From: an uncultured Aurantimonas sp.
GTDB taxonomy: Bacteria > Pseudomonadota > Alphaproteobacteria > Rhizobiales > Rhizobiaceae
Assembly (NCBI GenBank): GCA_947488615.1
Contig: CANKZU010000001.1
Span: 463,031-527,030, forward strand
DNA: 64,000 nt
Direction: 5' to 3'
This document shows, in pieces, positions 8,662 through 17,931 of the stretch. The position numbers and the translations under genes were made by a program. How positions within the stretch are numbered: the stretch's first letter is position 1; each line of letters opens with the position of its first letter. The notes under the pieces are model-generated. The model searched no databases. It saw only the letters and a list, made by a program, of their open reading frames with translations, and was not told the origin of the DNA.

Positions 8662-9825
8662 TTGGCAATCAGCAAGGACAACATTCTGGAGCAGCTCAAG
8701 CGGGTCAAAGGACCCGACTTGAGCGGTAACATCGTCGATCTCGGCCTGGTCTCGGAAATTTTCCTCGCCGACGGCAAGGCGTTCTTTTCGCTGACGGTGC
8801 CGGCCGACCGGGCAGAGGAACTGGAACCCTTGCGCGCCGCCGCCGAAAAGGCGGCTATGAATGCCGAGGGCGTCGAGAAGGCAGTCGTCGCGCTGACCGC
8901 CGAGCGCAGCGGCTCCTCCGCGTCGGCCGTGCGCCCGGCACCGAGCGCCGAGCAGGCCGCCGCCGTGCCCCCGCCGATGGCGGCCCACGCCGCTCACGCC
9001 AGACCAACTCCGCCGGCAAAGGCCGGGGTTCCCGGCATCGGCGCAATCATAGCCGTCGCCTCCGGCAAGGGCGGCGTCGGCAAGTCGACCACGTCGGTCA
9101 ATCTGGCGCTCGGCCTTCAGGCGAACGGGTTGAAGGTCGGCATTCTGGATGCCGACATCTACGGTCCCTCCATGCCCCGTCTGCTGCATATTTCCGGCAG
9201 GCCGCAGACGGTGTCCGGACGCATCCTCAAGCCGATGGAGGGGTATGGCCTGAAGGTCATGTCGATGGGCTTCCTCGTCGACGAGGAAACCCCGATGATC
9301 TGGCGCGGGCCGATGGTCATTTCGGCGCTCACCCAGATGCTGCGCGAAGTCGAATGGGGCGAACTCGACGTGCTTGTCGTCGACATGCCGCCCGGCACCG
9401 GCGACGCCCAGCTGACCATGGCCCAGAACGTGCCGCTGGCCGGCGCGGTCATCGTCTCGACGCCGCAGGATCTCGCTCTGATCGACGCGCGCAAGGGCCT
9501 CGCCATGTTCCGCAAGGTCGATGTCCCGATCCTCGGCATCGTCGAGAATATGAGCTTTTTCATCTGCCCGAATTGCGGCAGCCAGCACGATATCTTCGGC
9601 CATGGCGGAGCGCGCAAGGAAGCCGATCGAATTGGCGCGCCGTTCCTCGGCGAAGTGCCGCTCGACATGGCGATCCGCGAGACGTCTGACGGCGGCACGC
9701 CGATCGTCGTTTCCGATCCGGACGGAGCGCATGCGAAAATCTATCGTGAGATCGCCGAGAAGGCATGGACCAGGGTGTTGGAGGAGCGCCAGATGAGCGG
9801 CGCACCGTCGATCGTCTTCGAGTAA
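8662..9825 (+). CDS. apbC: ApbC/Mrp-type Fe-S cluster carrier ATPase
   Basis: 387 residues from the TTG at 8662 (MAISKDNILEQLKRVKGPDL), which aligns with the usual family start; a TTG at 8617 would add a non-family leader. It has an N-terminal MIP18/DUF59-like domain (about 1-95), a Pro/Ala-rich linker (95-130), then an Mrp/MinD P-loop domain with the deviant Walker A GKGGVGKST near residues 136-144, VDMPPGTGD, and the conserved CPNC cysteine pair that binds the bridging 4Fe-4S cluster. Known role of the family is to hold and transfer Fe-S clusters to apo-enzymes. In this position it probably supplies the Fe-S-rich molybdoenzyme and the 4Fe-4S protein nearby. Confidence 0.92.
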   Translation: MAISKDNILEQLKRVKGPDLSGNIVDLGLVSEIFLADGKAFFSLTVPADRAEELEPLRAAAEKAAMNAEGVEKAVVALTAERSGSSASAVRPAPSAEQAAAVPPPMAAHAAHARPTPPAKAGVPGIGAIIAVASGKGGVGKSTTSVNLALGLQANGLKVGILDADIYGPSMPRLLHISGRPQTVSGRILKPMEGYGLKVMSMGFLVDEETPMIWRGPMVISALTQMLREVEWGELDVLVVDMPPGTGDAQLTMAQNVPLAGAVIVSTPQDLALIDARKGLAMFRKVDVPILGIVENMSFFICPNCGSQHDIFGHGGARKEADRIGAPFLGEVPLDMAIRETSDGGTPIVVSDPDGAHAKIYREIAEKAWTRVLEERQMSGAPSIVFE

Positions 9826-9895
9826 GGCCTCCGCGCGGCGCCCGAGCCGGGCCGGGAGCGGGTGCCCCCTGTCCAACTGGTCCGGTTTTCGCGCC

Positions 9896-10144
9896 CTAGC
9901 CCGCCACCGCGGCTTCCTGGCGCTTTTCGATCAGGAACACGACGCGGTCTTTGCCCCGATCGGTGATCTCGACGCTATCGCCAGTCTCGCGGATCAGATT
10001 CGGGATATCGATCGTCGCCAGCGGATCGCTGCAATGGACTTCGAGGCGATCGCCCGCGGCGAGGCCGCCGAGCGCCTTGCGGGTTTTCAGGGCCGGCCAG
10101 GGGCATTTCAGACCGACGAGATCGAGTTTGGTTGTAACGGACAT
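9896..10144 (-). CDS. TusA-family sulfur carrier
   Basis: 82 residues from the ATG at 10144; an upstream in-frame TTG at 10180 would add 12 residues. It has the family signature CPWP (the C-P-x-P motif) in LVGLKCPWPALKTRKAL, whose Cys carries the persulfide, and the usual 80-residue length. The gene lies 45 bases downstream of a moeA paralog on the same strand. TusA-like proteins pass sulfur to tRNA modification or molybdenum cofactor and formate dehydrogenase sulfuration; with FdhD close by, the latter is inferred. Confidence 0.88.
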   Translation of the reverse strand: MSVTTKLDLVGLKCPWPALKTRKALGGLAAGDRLEVHCSDPLATIDIPNLIRETGDSVEITDRGKDRVVFLIEKRQEAAVAG

Positions 10145-10189
10145 GGCGGGCAAGTTGGCCGAGCCGACCGACGGCGTCAACGATCTTTG

Positions 10190-11446
10190 TCAGTAGAGGC
10201 TCGCATAGGGAATGAATCCGACGATATCGCCCGGCTGAACCGCAGTCACGTCCTCGCCAAGTTCGACAAGCCCGTCCGTCTCGACCAGCGACGACAAGAG
10301 GCCAGCCCCCTCACGGGGAAACTTCACGGCTTCCACCGAACCATTTGCGGCGGGGCGTAGGCTGACACGCACATACTCGCGCCGGTCTTTCTTTTTCTTG
10401 TAGGAAAACCCCGCGCGAATCGGCGTCGCGGCGACCGTCTCCGGCGTCGCGCCGGCGAGCGCCAGGATCGACGGCCGCGCGATATGGGCAAAGGTGACGA
10501 AGCTCGCCACCGGGTTGCCGGGCAATCCGATGAACGGTGTCCCGCCGATGACGCCCATCGCCACCGGGCGGCCCGGCTTGATCGCGACGCGCCAGAACAC
10601 CAGCGATCCGGCGCTTTCCACGGCGCCCTTGACGAAATCCGCTTCGCCGGTCGACACGCCCCCGGATGTCAGAATGAGATCGTGAGCTGACGAGGCATTG
10701 CGCAGCGTCTCAGCGATTGCCGCGCGATTGTCCGCCAAAATGCCGAGATCGGTAATCTGGCAGCCGAGCCGCGCCAGCATCGCCATCAGCATGAATCGGT
10801 TGGAATCATAGAGCTGCGTCGACCCGCGCGGCGTCCCTGCCCGAACGATCTCATTGCCCGTCGAGAACACCGCGACCCGGACCCGCCGACTGACGGCGAG
10901 CCGGGTCTCGCCCAGTGCGGCGGCCAGGGCGATGTCCTGCGGCCGCAAGCGCCGGCCTGCCGTCAGGACGATCGCCCCCGTCTGCACGTCCTCGCCGGCT
11001 GGACGCATGTTGGCGCCCGCCTTGAGGCCGGCCGGAAGGACCACCGCGCCCGTATCGTCGACGCGCACATCCTCCTGCATGAAGACCGTATCGGCGCCAA
11101 CCGGCATCGGCGCACCAGTGAAGATGCGGACCGCCTGACCAGAGGCCACGGAAAGATTCGCGCCCGGACCCGCCTGCACCCGCCCGCTGACCTGGAAAGC
11201 CCGCTCGCCGGTTGCCGGAAGGTCGGCGCCACTGACGGCGTAGCCGTCGACAGCGGAATTGGCGAAGGGCGGCAGCGCCATCGACGCGATCAGGTCGCGG
11301 GCGAGAATTCGCCCGTCGGCGTCGCCGAGCGGAATCGATTCGGACTCCGCCAGCGGCTGCAACCGCGATGCGATAAGGGCAATCGTCTCGGCGACCGTCA
11401 TCATCGGTCCGCCGAATGCGAAGCAATCGTCCGAAAGTTGAGCCAT
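10190..11446 (-). CDS. moeA: Molybdopterin molybdenumtransferase MoeA (gephyrin-like)
   Basis: 418 residues from the ATG at 11446. The family order is complete: the N-terminal domain with NSAVDGYAVSG, GEDVQTGAIV and AAALGETRLAV, the MoCF-binding domain with LTSGGVSTGEADFVK and FIGLPGNPVASFV, and the C-terminal beta domain ending in VGFIPYASLY. MoeA inserts molybdate into adenylylated molybdopterin. It reads away from fdhD with about 155 bases between start codons. It is the most canonical of three MoeA-type genes in this window, so it is the best candidate for the general housekeeping enzyme. Confidence 0.9.
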   Translation of the reverse strand: MAQLSDDCFAFGGPMMTVAETIALIASRLQPLAESESIPLGDADGRILARDLIASMALPPFANSAVDGYAVSGADLPATGERAFQVSGRVQAGPGANLSVASGQAVRIFTGAPMPVGADTVFMQEDVRVDDTGAVVLPAGLKAGANMRPAGEDVQTGAIVLTAGRRLRPQDIALAAALGETRLAVSRRVRVAVFSTGNEIVRAGTPRGSTQLYDSNRFMLMAMLARLGCQITDLGILADNRAAIAETLRNASSAHDLILTSGGVSTGEADFVKGAVESAGSLVFWRVAIKPGRPVAMGVIGGTPFIGLPGNPVASFVTFAHIARPSILALAGATPETVAATPIRAGFSYKKKKDRREYVRVSLRPAANGSVEAVKFPREGAGLLSSLVETDGLVELGEDVTAVQPGDIVGFIPYASLY

Positions 11447-11600
11447 CGTCACAACCAATATCCGTCGCCGGTCGCCGAGGATGACCGGACGTCCTGCGAT
11501 CGGCACTATATGACAAGCGATCGACACTCTACCCTTGTCCTGGAATCTTCTGTGCTGGCCCCCGCCGCCGCACACGCGACAAAATCATGATGGGAGCACC

Positions 11601-12494
11601 ATGCAAGAACTGAACAATCGGGCGACCGTCGGCGTCGTCATGCCGGATCCCGGCAATTCGCGCCTGACGGAGCGGGTGGAAGGCGTCGACCAGGCCGGCG
11701 CGCCGGTGGAACTCAGCGTCCCCGTCGAGCGCGCCCTGACGCTTTATCTCAACGCCCAGGAGATCGTCACGATGATGACGATCAACGACTATCCGGATTA
11801 TCTGGCGCTCGGCTACCTGCTGAACCAGAACATGCTGAAGCCCGACGATGTCGTTACCAGCGTCGAATATGACGAGGATCTCGAGGTGGTGGTCGTCAGG
11901 ACGGAGCGCGGCACCAATTACGAGCAGAAGCTGAAGAAGCGGACCCTGACATCGGGATGCGCGCAGGGCACCGCATTCGGCGACCTGATGGAGGCGCTGG
12001 AAGAAATCGATCTGCCAACAGCGGAACTGCGCACCTCATGGCTCTACGCGATGACGAAGACGATCAACACGACCCCCTCGCTGTATCTGGAGGCCGGGGC
12101 GATCCACGGCTGCGTGCTGTGCGTGAAGGGCGAGCCGGTTTGCTACATGGAGGATGTCGGGCGGCACAACGCGGTCGACAAGATCGCCGGCTGGATGTTC
12201 AGCCACAAGATCGATGCGGCGGACAAGATCCTCTACACCACCGGCCGTCTCACTTCGGAAATGACGATCAAGACCGTGCGGATGGGCATCCCGATCCTGG
12301 TTTCGCGCTCCGGCTTCACCGCATGGGGAGTGGCGCTGGCGCGGCAGGTCGGCTTGACGCTGATCGGCCGGGCGCGGGGCAAGCGTTTCGCCGCCCTGTC
12401 GGGTCAGGACCGGATCGTCTTCGACCAGGACATCGCGACCGTGGAGGACGAACCCTCGCGCAGCAAGCGAAAGGGCGCCGGCCATGACGAGTGA
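11601..12494 (+). CDS. fdhD: Formate dehydrogenase accessory sulfurtransferase FdhD
   Basis: 297 residues from the ATG at 11601 with GGGAG upstream. Family features include the N-terminal [18 protein letters not shown] strand, GYLLNQNML, the central Cys region [14 protein letters not shown] and the FdhD core [18 protein letters not shown] followed by [12 protein letters not shown]. FdhD passes sulfur from a cysteine desulfurase to the molybdenum cofactor of formate dehydrogenase. The flexible loop here reads SGCAQG, with one Cys where the E. coli protein has a Cys-x-x-Cys pair. The gene overlaps mobA by eleven bases. Confidence 0.93.
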   Translation: MQELNNRATVGVVMPDPGNSRLTERVEGVDQAGAPVELSVPVERALTLYLNAQEIVTMMTINDYPDYLALGYLLNQNMLKPDDVVTSVEYDEDLEVVVVRTERGTNYEQKLKKRTLTSGCAQGTAFGDLMEALEEIDLPTAELRTSWLYAMTKTINTTPSLYLEAGAIHGCVLCVKGEPVCYMEDVGRHNAVDKIAGWMFSHKIDAADKILYTTGRLTSEMTIKTVRMGIPILVSRSGFTAWGVALARQVGLTLIGRARGKRFAALSGQDRIVFDQDIATVEDEPSRSKRKGAGHDE

Positions 12495-13113
12495 TCGGGC
12501 ATTGCCGATTGGCGTCATCCTCGCCGGCGGTCTGGCGCGGCGTATGGGCGGCGGCGACAAGCCGATGCGGACGATCGGCGGACGCCCGATCCTTTCGCAT
12601 GTCGTCGATCGCCTCGCGCCGCAATGCGCCGAACTCATTCTCAACGCCAATGGTGACCCGGCCCGCTTTGCGGCCTTCGGCCTGCCGGTGGTCGCCGACA
12701 CGCTCGAAGACTTCCCCGGACCGCTCGCCGGTATCCTGGCGGCCCTCGACTGGACTGCGGAGAACCGGCCCGACGCCGCATGGGTCGTGAGCGTGGCGGG
12801 CGACTGTCCGTTCCTTCCGCGCGATCTCGTGGCCCGTCTCGAAGGGGCGCGCGAAGCCGAGAACGCCGATCTGGCGGTCGCCGCCTCCGGCGGCTGGTCG
12901 CATCCCGTCATCGGCCTCTGGAAGGTGGCCTTGCGCGACGAATTGCGCGATGCCCTTGTCGGCGAAGACATGCGCAAGATCGACCGATGGACGGCGCGCT
13001 ATCGCCTCGCCACCGTTTCCTGGCCAAACGAGCCCGTCGATCCCTTCTTCAACGCCAATACGCTGGAGGATCTTGGCGAAGCAGAGGCTCTGGCGACCCG
13101 TCTCGCCGATTGA
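12484..13113 (+). CDS. mobA: Molybdenum cofactor guanylyltransferase MobA
   Basis: 209 residues. The nucleotide-binding signature [16 protein letters not shown] sits at residues 12-27, and [10 protein letters not shown] near residue 100 carries the metal-binding Asp. MobA attaches GMP to Mo-molybdopterin to give the bis-MGD cofactor used by DMSO-reductase-family enzymes such as formate dehydrogenase. Starts inside the end of fdhD (eleven-base overlap) with AAGGG eight bases upstream, so the two are co-translated. It ends three bases before a convergent moeA-type gene. Confidence 0.92.
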   Translation: MTSDRALPIGVILAGGLARRMGGGDKPMRTIGGRPILSHVVDRLAPQCAELILNANGDPARFAAFGLPVVADTLEDFPGPLAGILAALDWTAENRPDAAWVVSVAGDCPFLPRDLVARLEGAREAENADLAVAASGGWSHPVIGLWKVALRDELRDALVGEDMRKIDRWTARYRLATVSWPNEPVDPFFNANTLEDLGEAEALATRLAD

Positions 13114-13116
13114 CGA

Positions 13117-15087
13117 TCAGGCGGGCCGGAAACCCGCCTGTTTCAGCGCTTCGAGGCCTTCCGGCGCGTGGAGCGCCGACAGGAACGCTTGGACGGCGCT
13201 CCGCTGTTTGCGCGCCGAAACCAGCACGAAATCGTAAGACTCCTCGGTGAGCGCGATAAAGCCGAGCCCCGCCGCTTTCGCCACCGGCTCGATCGTCACG
13301 CCCCAGTCGGCACGCTTCTGCGCGATCGCAGCCGCCACCGCGTTGTGCGAGCGCGGCTGGTTCCAATAGCCACCGGGGCGGTGCTGGCCCAGCAGCCGGT
13401 CGATCAGAATGCGCGTGCCCGCGCCCTGGTTGCGGTTGACCATCAGGCATTCCGGATCGGCGAGCGCGTTGGCGACGGCCTCGTCCGCGCCAGCGCTCTC
13501 GAAACGCGGGTCGCCGGTGCGAAACGCGATCCCCTGCATGCGCCGCCAGCCGGGAACCAGTTCCAGGCCTTCGGCCAGAAACGGCGTGTTGTAGCTATCG
13601 GTTTCAGGATCATAGAGGTGGATCGGCGCAAGATCGCACTCACCGCGTTTGGCCGCCGCGAGGCCGCCCAGACTGCCGACCGCGAGCGAGCGGACCGTCA
13701 GCCCGTCGCGGGATAACGGCGTCAGGACCGGGTCGAGGCCGATGCAGTGGCTGCCGATGATGACCAGATCCGGAATCCGCACATGCGGCGTAAACAGCGT
13801 GACCTCGGCTTGCGCCCCCGCGGGCAGATGGTCGGCCAGCGCTTCGATGCGCAGAAACCCGTCAGCTTGCGAAAACGAGGTGATGGCACCGGACCCCTTG
13901 CCGGTCGGATAGGCGATCAACCCGTCATCGCCCTGGACCAACGATACCATCGCGAACTCGGTGCGGCCGAGTTCGGACGCGATCCGCACGGGAACGCGCG
14001 CCGAGACACGGGTTTCGGCGCGCGGCGGCTGCCCGGCCATGCGGCGAAGGATCGGCGCGATCATGTCGTGAAAGGTGAACATCGCGGATGTCGGGAACCC
14101 CGGCAGGATCACCACCGGTTTTGCGTCGCAGACGGCCAGACAAAGCGGCTTCCCCGGCTTCAGCGCGACGCCGTGCGCGACGATCCCCGGCTGGCCCAGC
14201 CGGTCGACGATGCGATGGCTGACGTCGCCGGCGCCCTTCGACGTACCACCGGACAGAATGACCATATCGTGCGTTTCCAGCGCCGCGCGCATCGCGGCTT
14301 CCAGCTTGTCCTCGTCGTCGGGAAATGCGCCGAGGAAATCCGGCACGCCGCCATTCTCGAAAATGGCCGCGGCGACGATCGCGCCATTGGTATCGTAGAC
14401 CGAAGCCGGACCGAGCGCCTGTCCGGGCTGCACGAGTTCGTCGCCGGTCGACAGGACCGCCACCTTGACCTTCCGCACCATATCGACGCGGGCAATCCCA
14501 CAGGCTGCAAGCATGCCGATTTCGCGCGAGCCGATGACGGTGCCGGCCCGCAGCAGCAATTCGCCACGCGCGATGTCCGAGCCTGCATAGGAAATGAACT
14601 GGCCGGCCGAGGCCGCGCGGCGGACTTCGACCGCGCTGGCTTCAAGGGGTTGTGTGTGCTCGACCATGACGATCGCATCGGCCCCGCGCGGAACCATTCC
14701 CCCCGTCGAGATCGGCGTAGCCGTGCCGCTCGGCACTGGCAGCGTCGGAGCAACGCCGCAAGCCAGCGTCTCGGGATTGAGCGCCAGACGCGCGGGCGAA
14801 GCTTGGCCGCAGGTCGCCAGATCATTCGACTGCACCGCAAACCCGTCGACGTTGGATCGATCGAAAGACGGCACGTCGATAGGCGAGACGATATCGGCCG
14901 CAAGCACCCGACCCAGCGCGTCCTCAAGCGCGCATTCCTCGCTCGCGGGCGGGCGTGGGAACACGGCTGCCTCGAACCGGCGAAACGCCTCTTCGCGTGA
15001 AAGGATCGACAGGAACTGTTCCTGGTCCACGCCCCCGTTGCTGGCGGCGGCCGGGGCGTTCGACGTGATCGAGAAATTCTTCGTCAT
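13117..15087 (-). CDS. MoeA fused to a periplasmic-binding-protein-like domain
   Basis: 656 residues from the ATG at 15087, which overlaps the stop of the upstream MoeA-like gene (ATGA). Residues about 20-430 form a full MoeA module (DRSNVDGFAVQ, ILSGGTSKGAGDV, VILPGFPTSAMFTFHD). From about residue 438 a second domain begins (IIGSHCIGLDPVL) with features of the LysR/molybdate-type binding-protein fold, including SLGGLAAAKRGECDLAPIHL and NRNQGAGTRILIDRLL. Such fusions are annotated as molybdopterin biosynthesis proteins and are thought to couple metal or cofactor sensing to insertion; that role is inferred. Confidence 0.87.
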   Translation of the reverse strand: MTKNFSITSNAPAAASNGGVDQEQFLSILSREEAFRRFEAAVFPRPPASEECALEDALGRVLAADIVSPIDVPSFDRSNVDGFAVQSNDLATCGQASPARLALNPETLACGVAPTLPVPSGTATPISTGGMVPRGADAIVMVEHTQPLEASAVEVRRAASAGQFISYAGSDIARGELLLRAGTVIGSREIGMLAACGIARVDMVRKVKVAVLSTGDELVQPGQALGPASVYDTNGAIVAAAIFENGGVPDFLGAFPDDEDKLEAAMRAALETHDMVILSGGTSKGAGDVSHRIVDRLGQPGIVAHGVALKPGKPLCLAVCDAKPVVILPGFPTSAMFTFHDMIAPILRRMAGQPPRAETRVSARVPVRIASELGRTEFAMVSLVQGDDGLIAYPTGKGSGAITSFSQADGFLRIEALADHLPAGAQAEVTLFTPHVRIPDLVIIGSHCIGLDPVLTPLSRDGLTVRSLAVGSLGGLAAAKRGECDLAPIHLYDPETDSYNTPFLAEGLELVPGWRRMQGIAFRTGDPRFESAGADEAVANALADPECLMVNRNQGAGTRILIDRLLGQHRPGGYWNQPRSHNAVAAAIAQKRADWGVTIEPVAKAAGLGFIALTEESYDFVLVSARKQRSAVQAFLSALHAPEGLEALKQAGFRPA

Positions 15088-16211
15088 GGCTCCTCGTGGA
15101 GAGAAAATCCCGCAACGGGCGTGCCGGCGGCATGGCCTTCGCTCATCGCGGGGATCAGGCACCATGCGTCGGCCAGCACAAGTTGCGCCGGCGACAGGGC
15201 ACCGACCGAAAGCGGCGTCCAGGCGCGGTCCGTCTGCTTCAGTAAAACGATCTCCGTCACTCCGATTCCCGACGATATCTTGCGCGCCAGCGGCATGGAT
15301 ACCGGGTCTCGCGGTCTTGCTCCAGCCAAAACGAGGAGGATCGGCTCGACAAGGGTCAGCCAGACCGCCAGCGCCTGATCCGGCTGCCCCGGCAAGGCGA
15401 TCACCGGGATTTTGCCGACCCTGCCGAATGCGGCGGTGCGCCCGGGTTGCAGCGCGATCCCGTGGGCGAAGCGTTCGCCGGCCTGCGCGATGGCCGCCGC
15501 CGTTTCGTCGCTGCGGCCCGCGCCCGTGCCCCCGACGACGACGATCAGGTCCGCAGTGTCCTTCAGAATGCTGCTTGCAATGGAGGCCGCATCGCGCTTG
15601 CAAGAAACGCGCGCGACCTCGGCGCCCGCCGCTCTCGCCCTCGCCGCAGCGACATCGGCGGTAAACCGCGCGTCACCGGCGGAGTCCAGATCAATCAGCC
15701 GAACCCGCGGCCGTCGGACGGGCAAGCACGTGAGGTCGCCCCGACGCGCGCAAAGTATGTCGAAGGCGGAGATCCGACGGCCAGGGGTTGCAGGCAGCTG
15801 CCCCACCGCGATGTCCTCACCGGCGCGGCGCACGCCTTGGCCCGGAATGGCCTCGGTGAGGACCTGGACCAACGGTCCTTGCGCATCGACACCTTGCGCG
15901 TCGACAACGCAGTCGCATCCGTCCGGCATGGCGTCGCCGACCTCCACCCAGACCGGAGGAGTGCTTGGCACGGCGGGCGCGAATGACGAGGCGCCGATCA
16001 GATCCCGAGACACCAATGCCCAGCCGTCGACCGCCGCTTCATCGCGCGACGGCGAGGCATGCACAGCCGGTGCGGGCTCCGCGGCGATCACGCCGAGCGC
16101 GTCATCGAGCGGCACATCGACCGGCGCGACGGGCGTCAGCCCACCCAAAAGCCAGTCGCGGACCACATCGAAAGCGGCCAGAGCCCCGCTGGTTGTCTCG
16201 AGAGCCGTCAT
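15084..16211 (-). CDS. Divergent MoeA-like molybdopterin-binding protein
   Basis: 375 residues. MoeA-type landmarks remain but are altered: SRDEAAVDGWALVSRD replaces the usual N-S-A-M-D-G-Y segment, VVVGGTGAGRSDETAA replaces the G-G-V-S-x-G-E motif, and VIALPGQPDQALAVW keeps the L-P-G-x-P loop. It is about 40 residues shorter than standard MoeA and the C-terminal beta domain is reduced. It is translationally coupled to the MoeA-binding-protein fusion downstream. It may be a partner subunit, or a MoeA with specialised metal or cofactor choice. Confidence 0.8.
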   Translation of the reverse strand: MTALETTSGALAAFDVVRDWLLGGLTPVAPVDVPLDDALGVIAAEPAPAVHASPSRDEAAVDGWALVSRDLIGASSFAPAVPSTPPVWVEVGDAMPDGCDCVVDAQGVDAQGPLVQVLTEAIPGQGVRRAGEDIAVGQLPATPGRRISAFDILCARRGDLTCLPVRRPRVRLIDLDSAGDARFTADVAAARARAAGAEVARVSCKRDAASIASSILKDTADLIVVVGGTGAGRSDETAAAIAQAGERFAHGIALQPGRTAAFGRVGKIPVIALPGQPDQALAVWLTLVEPILLVLAGARPRDPVSMPLARKISSGIGVTEIVLLKQTDRAWTPLSVGALSPAQLVLADAWCLIPAMSEGHAAGTPVAGFSLHEEP

Positions 16212-16363
16212 TTTCCCCGCGTCTCAGATAGCGACCCGCCCATATAACAGCGATCGTCCACCGGGATATCCCAATCACCGCGATTTCCGGGAAGCGCTGA
16301 CGAAGGCCGTGAGAAGCCGGTTTGGGACCAGACGCCGTCGGCGTCCGGAATGAACATCAGGCG

Positions 16364-17137
16364 TCAGACCATCATTTGCGCATCTCCATCGATGCTCAGG
16401 GCCTGTCCCGAAATGCTCGAACCCTGCGGAGATGCCAGGAACACCGCCATCGCCGCGAGATGCTGCGGTGGAATGAGTTTCCTCAGCGACGTCACCGCGA
16501 GAGCCGCCGCCTCGACCTCCTCGTAACTCCTGCCGAGCGCGGTCGCCTTGTTGGCGAACACCGATTGGATGCGCGGTCCGTCGACGGAGCCGGGCAGGAT
16601 CGCGTTGACGCGAATGCCGAACTCGCCGAGTTCGATGGCCAGCGATTTGGTGAAGCCGACGACGGCCCATTTCGACGCCGCGTAAGGCGTGCGCATGGAA
16701 AAGCCGAGCCGCCCGGCCAGCGACGCGAGGTTGACGATGCTGGCGTTCTCGCTCCGCTTGAGCAACGGCACGGCCAGCCGGGTGCAATTGAACTGACCGG
16801 TGATGTTGACGTTGAGGGTCTGGTCCCACGCCTCGGGATCGATGTCCTCGACCCGCCCCGTCGGCCCGGCGATGCCTGCATTGTTGACCAGAACGTCGAG
16901 CCCGCCGAGCGTCTTCTCCACTTCCGCAAACAGCCGCGCGACATCGCCGCGATCCGAGACGTCGGCCCTCGAGGCGGTGACGCCATCGAGATCGTCGGTT
17001 TCGGCCCCCTCCCCGTCACTGATGTCGCAGTAATGCACCCGCGCGCCGCCGGCCTGGAAGGCCCGCACCATCTCCAGCCCGATGCCCGACGCACCCGCCG
17101 TCACCAACACCCGCAAACCGGCTATGTCCGATACCAT
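16364..17137 (-). CDS. SDR-family oxidoreductase
   Basis: 257 residues from the ATG at 17137; a GTG at 17143 that overlaps the GntR stop (GTGA) is an equally possible start. Classical short-chain dehydrogenase: the TAGASGIG cofactor loop at residues 13-20, NNAG at 85-88, and the catalytic Ser139, Tyr152 and Lys156 (YAASK). It acts on an alcohol or ketone with NAD(P); the substrate cannot be read from the sequence. It is co-transcribed with the GntR regulator and diverges from an ABC transporter/beta-keto acid cleavage operon, so it probably works on the same compound or an intermediate. Confidence 0.88.
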   Translation of the reverse strand: MVSDIAGLRVLVTAGASGIGLEMVRAFQAGGARVHYCDISDGEGAETDDLDGVTASRADVSDRGDVARLFAEVEKTLGGLDVLVNNAGIAGPTGRVEDIDPEAWDQTLNVNITGQFNCTRLAVPLLKRSENASIVNLASLAGRLGFSMRTPYAASKWAVVGFTKSLAIELGEFGIRVNAILPGSVDGPRIQSVFANKATALGRSYEEVEAAALAVTSLRKLIPPQHLAAMAVFLASPQGSSISGQALSIDGDAQMMV

Positions 17138-17139
17138 CG

Positions 17140-17865
17140 TCACTCTCGTTCTCGGATTGAAGCGGACGGCAGATCGCCGTTCGCCAGGATGAAATCCGCC
17201 GCGTCCCGGATGTCCGCCGCGACGGCGGCGCGGGCCTCATCGGCCTGCCTTGCCTTCAGCGCCGCGATGAGCCGAGCATGGTGCTTGTGGGCCTCGACCT
17301 CTTTCAGCCGGCGCCCGCTGGCGCGCAGATCGAGGTTGATGACCGGCCCGACCTGTAGCCACAACCCGTCGATGATCTGCTGCAATTGCGGCATGCCCGC
17401 CGCCGCATAGACGGCGAAATGCAGCTCCTTGTTGGCCTTCAGTGCGACCGCCCCGTCGGGGTCGCGGTGCCGGCTCTCGGCGGCGAAGCGTTCGTGATGG
17501 GCGCAAGCGACGGCAATCTGCGCGGCGTCGGCCCGTTCCGCCGCGAACTGAGCGGCGAGACCTTCGACTTCCATGCGGATGATCGTCAATTCGCCGAACC
17601 GTTCGCGGGTCATGATCGGCACCCGGATCGCCCGGTTCGGCAGGATTTCCAGCGCCCCCTCCGCCGACAGTCGGCCGACCGCCTCGCGCACCGGCATCGG
17701 GCTGGTGCCGACGGCCTCGGCCAATCCGCGAAGCGTGAACTTCTCGCCGGGCGCCACCTGTCCCGCCAGGATCAGCTCCCGCAGATCACGGTAGACGTGC
17801 TCCCCGAGCGTCACCCGCGACACCCGCAGCACCTTGTCGGCGATACCCGTCTCGACGACGTTCAT
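17140..17865 (-). CDS. GntR-family transcriptional regulator with FCD domain
   Basis: 241 residues from the ATG at 17865, with GAGGAA nine bases upstream. The N-terminal winged helix-turn-helix covers about residues 20-85 (LRGLAEAVGTSPMPVREAVGRLSAEGAL is the recognition region). The rest is a helical FCD-type ligand domain with likely metal-binding residues such as ELHFAVY and HKHHARLI. The regulator diverges from the substrate-binding-protein gene, and the near-perfect 24-bp palindrome between them is its probable operator. Likely a local repressor responding to the transported acid or its metabolite. Confidence 0.9.
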   Translation of the reverse strand: MNVVETGIADKVLRVSRVTLGEHVYRDLRELILAGQVAPGEKFTLRGLAEAVGTSPMPVREAVGRLSAEGALEILPNRAIRVPIMTRERFGELTIIRMEVEGLAAQFAAERADAAQIAVACAHHERFAAESRHRDPDGAVALKANKELHFAVYAAAGMPQLQQIIDGLWLQVGPVINLDLRASGRRLKEVEAHKHHARLIAALKARQADEARAAVAADIRDAADFILANGDLPSASIRERE

Positions 17866-17931
17866 GAAATAAATTCCTCATTCGCCAACCTTACGGCTGG
17901 ACTCAAGCACGAAAGCACGTTTTCCTAGATG

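Noticed and set aside
9826-9895. GC-rich gap between apbC and the TusA-like gene as a possible terminator
   Set aside because: I could not find a stem longer than a few pairs with a T-run on either strand.
13747-15000. Long plus-strand frame antisense to the MoeA fusion gene
   Set aside because: No motif or ribosome site, and it is fully covered by the minus-strand MoeA with complete family motifs.
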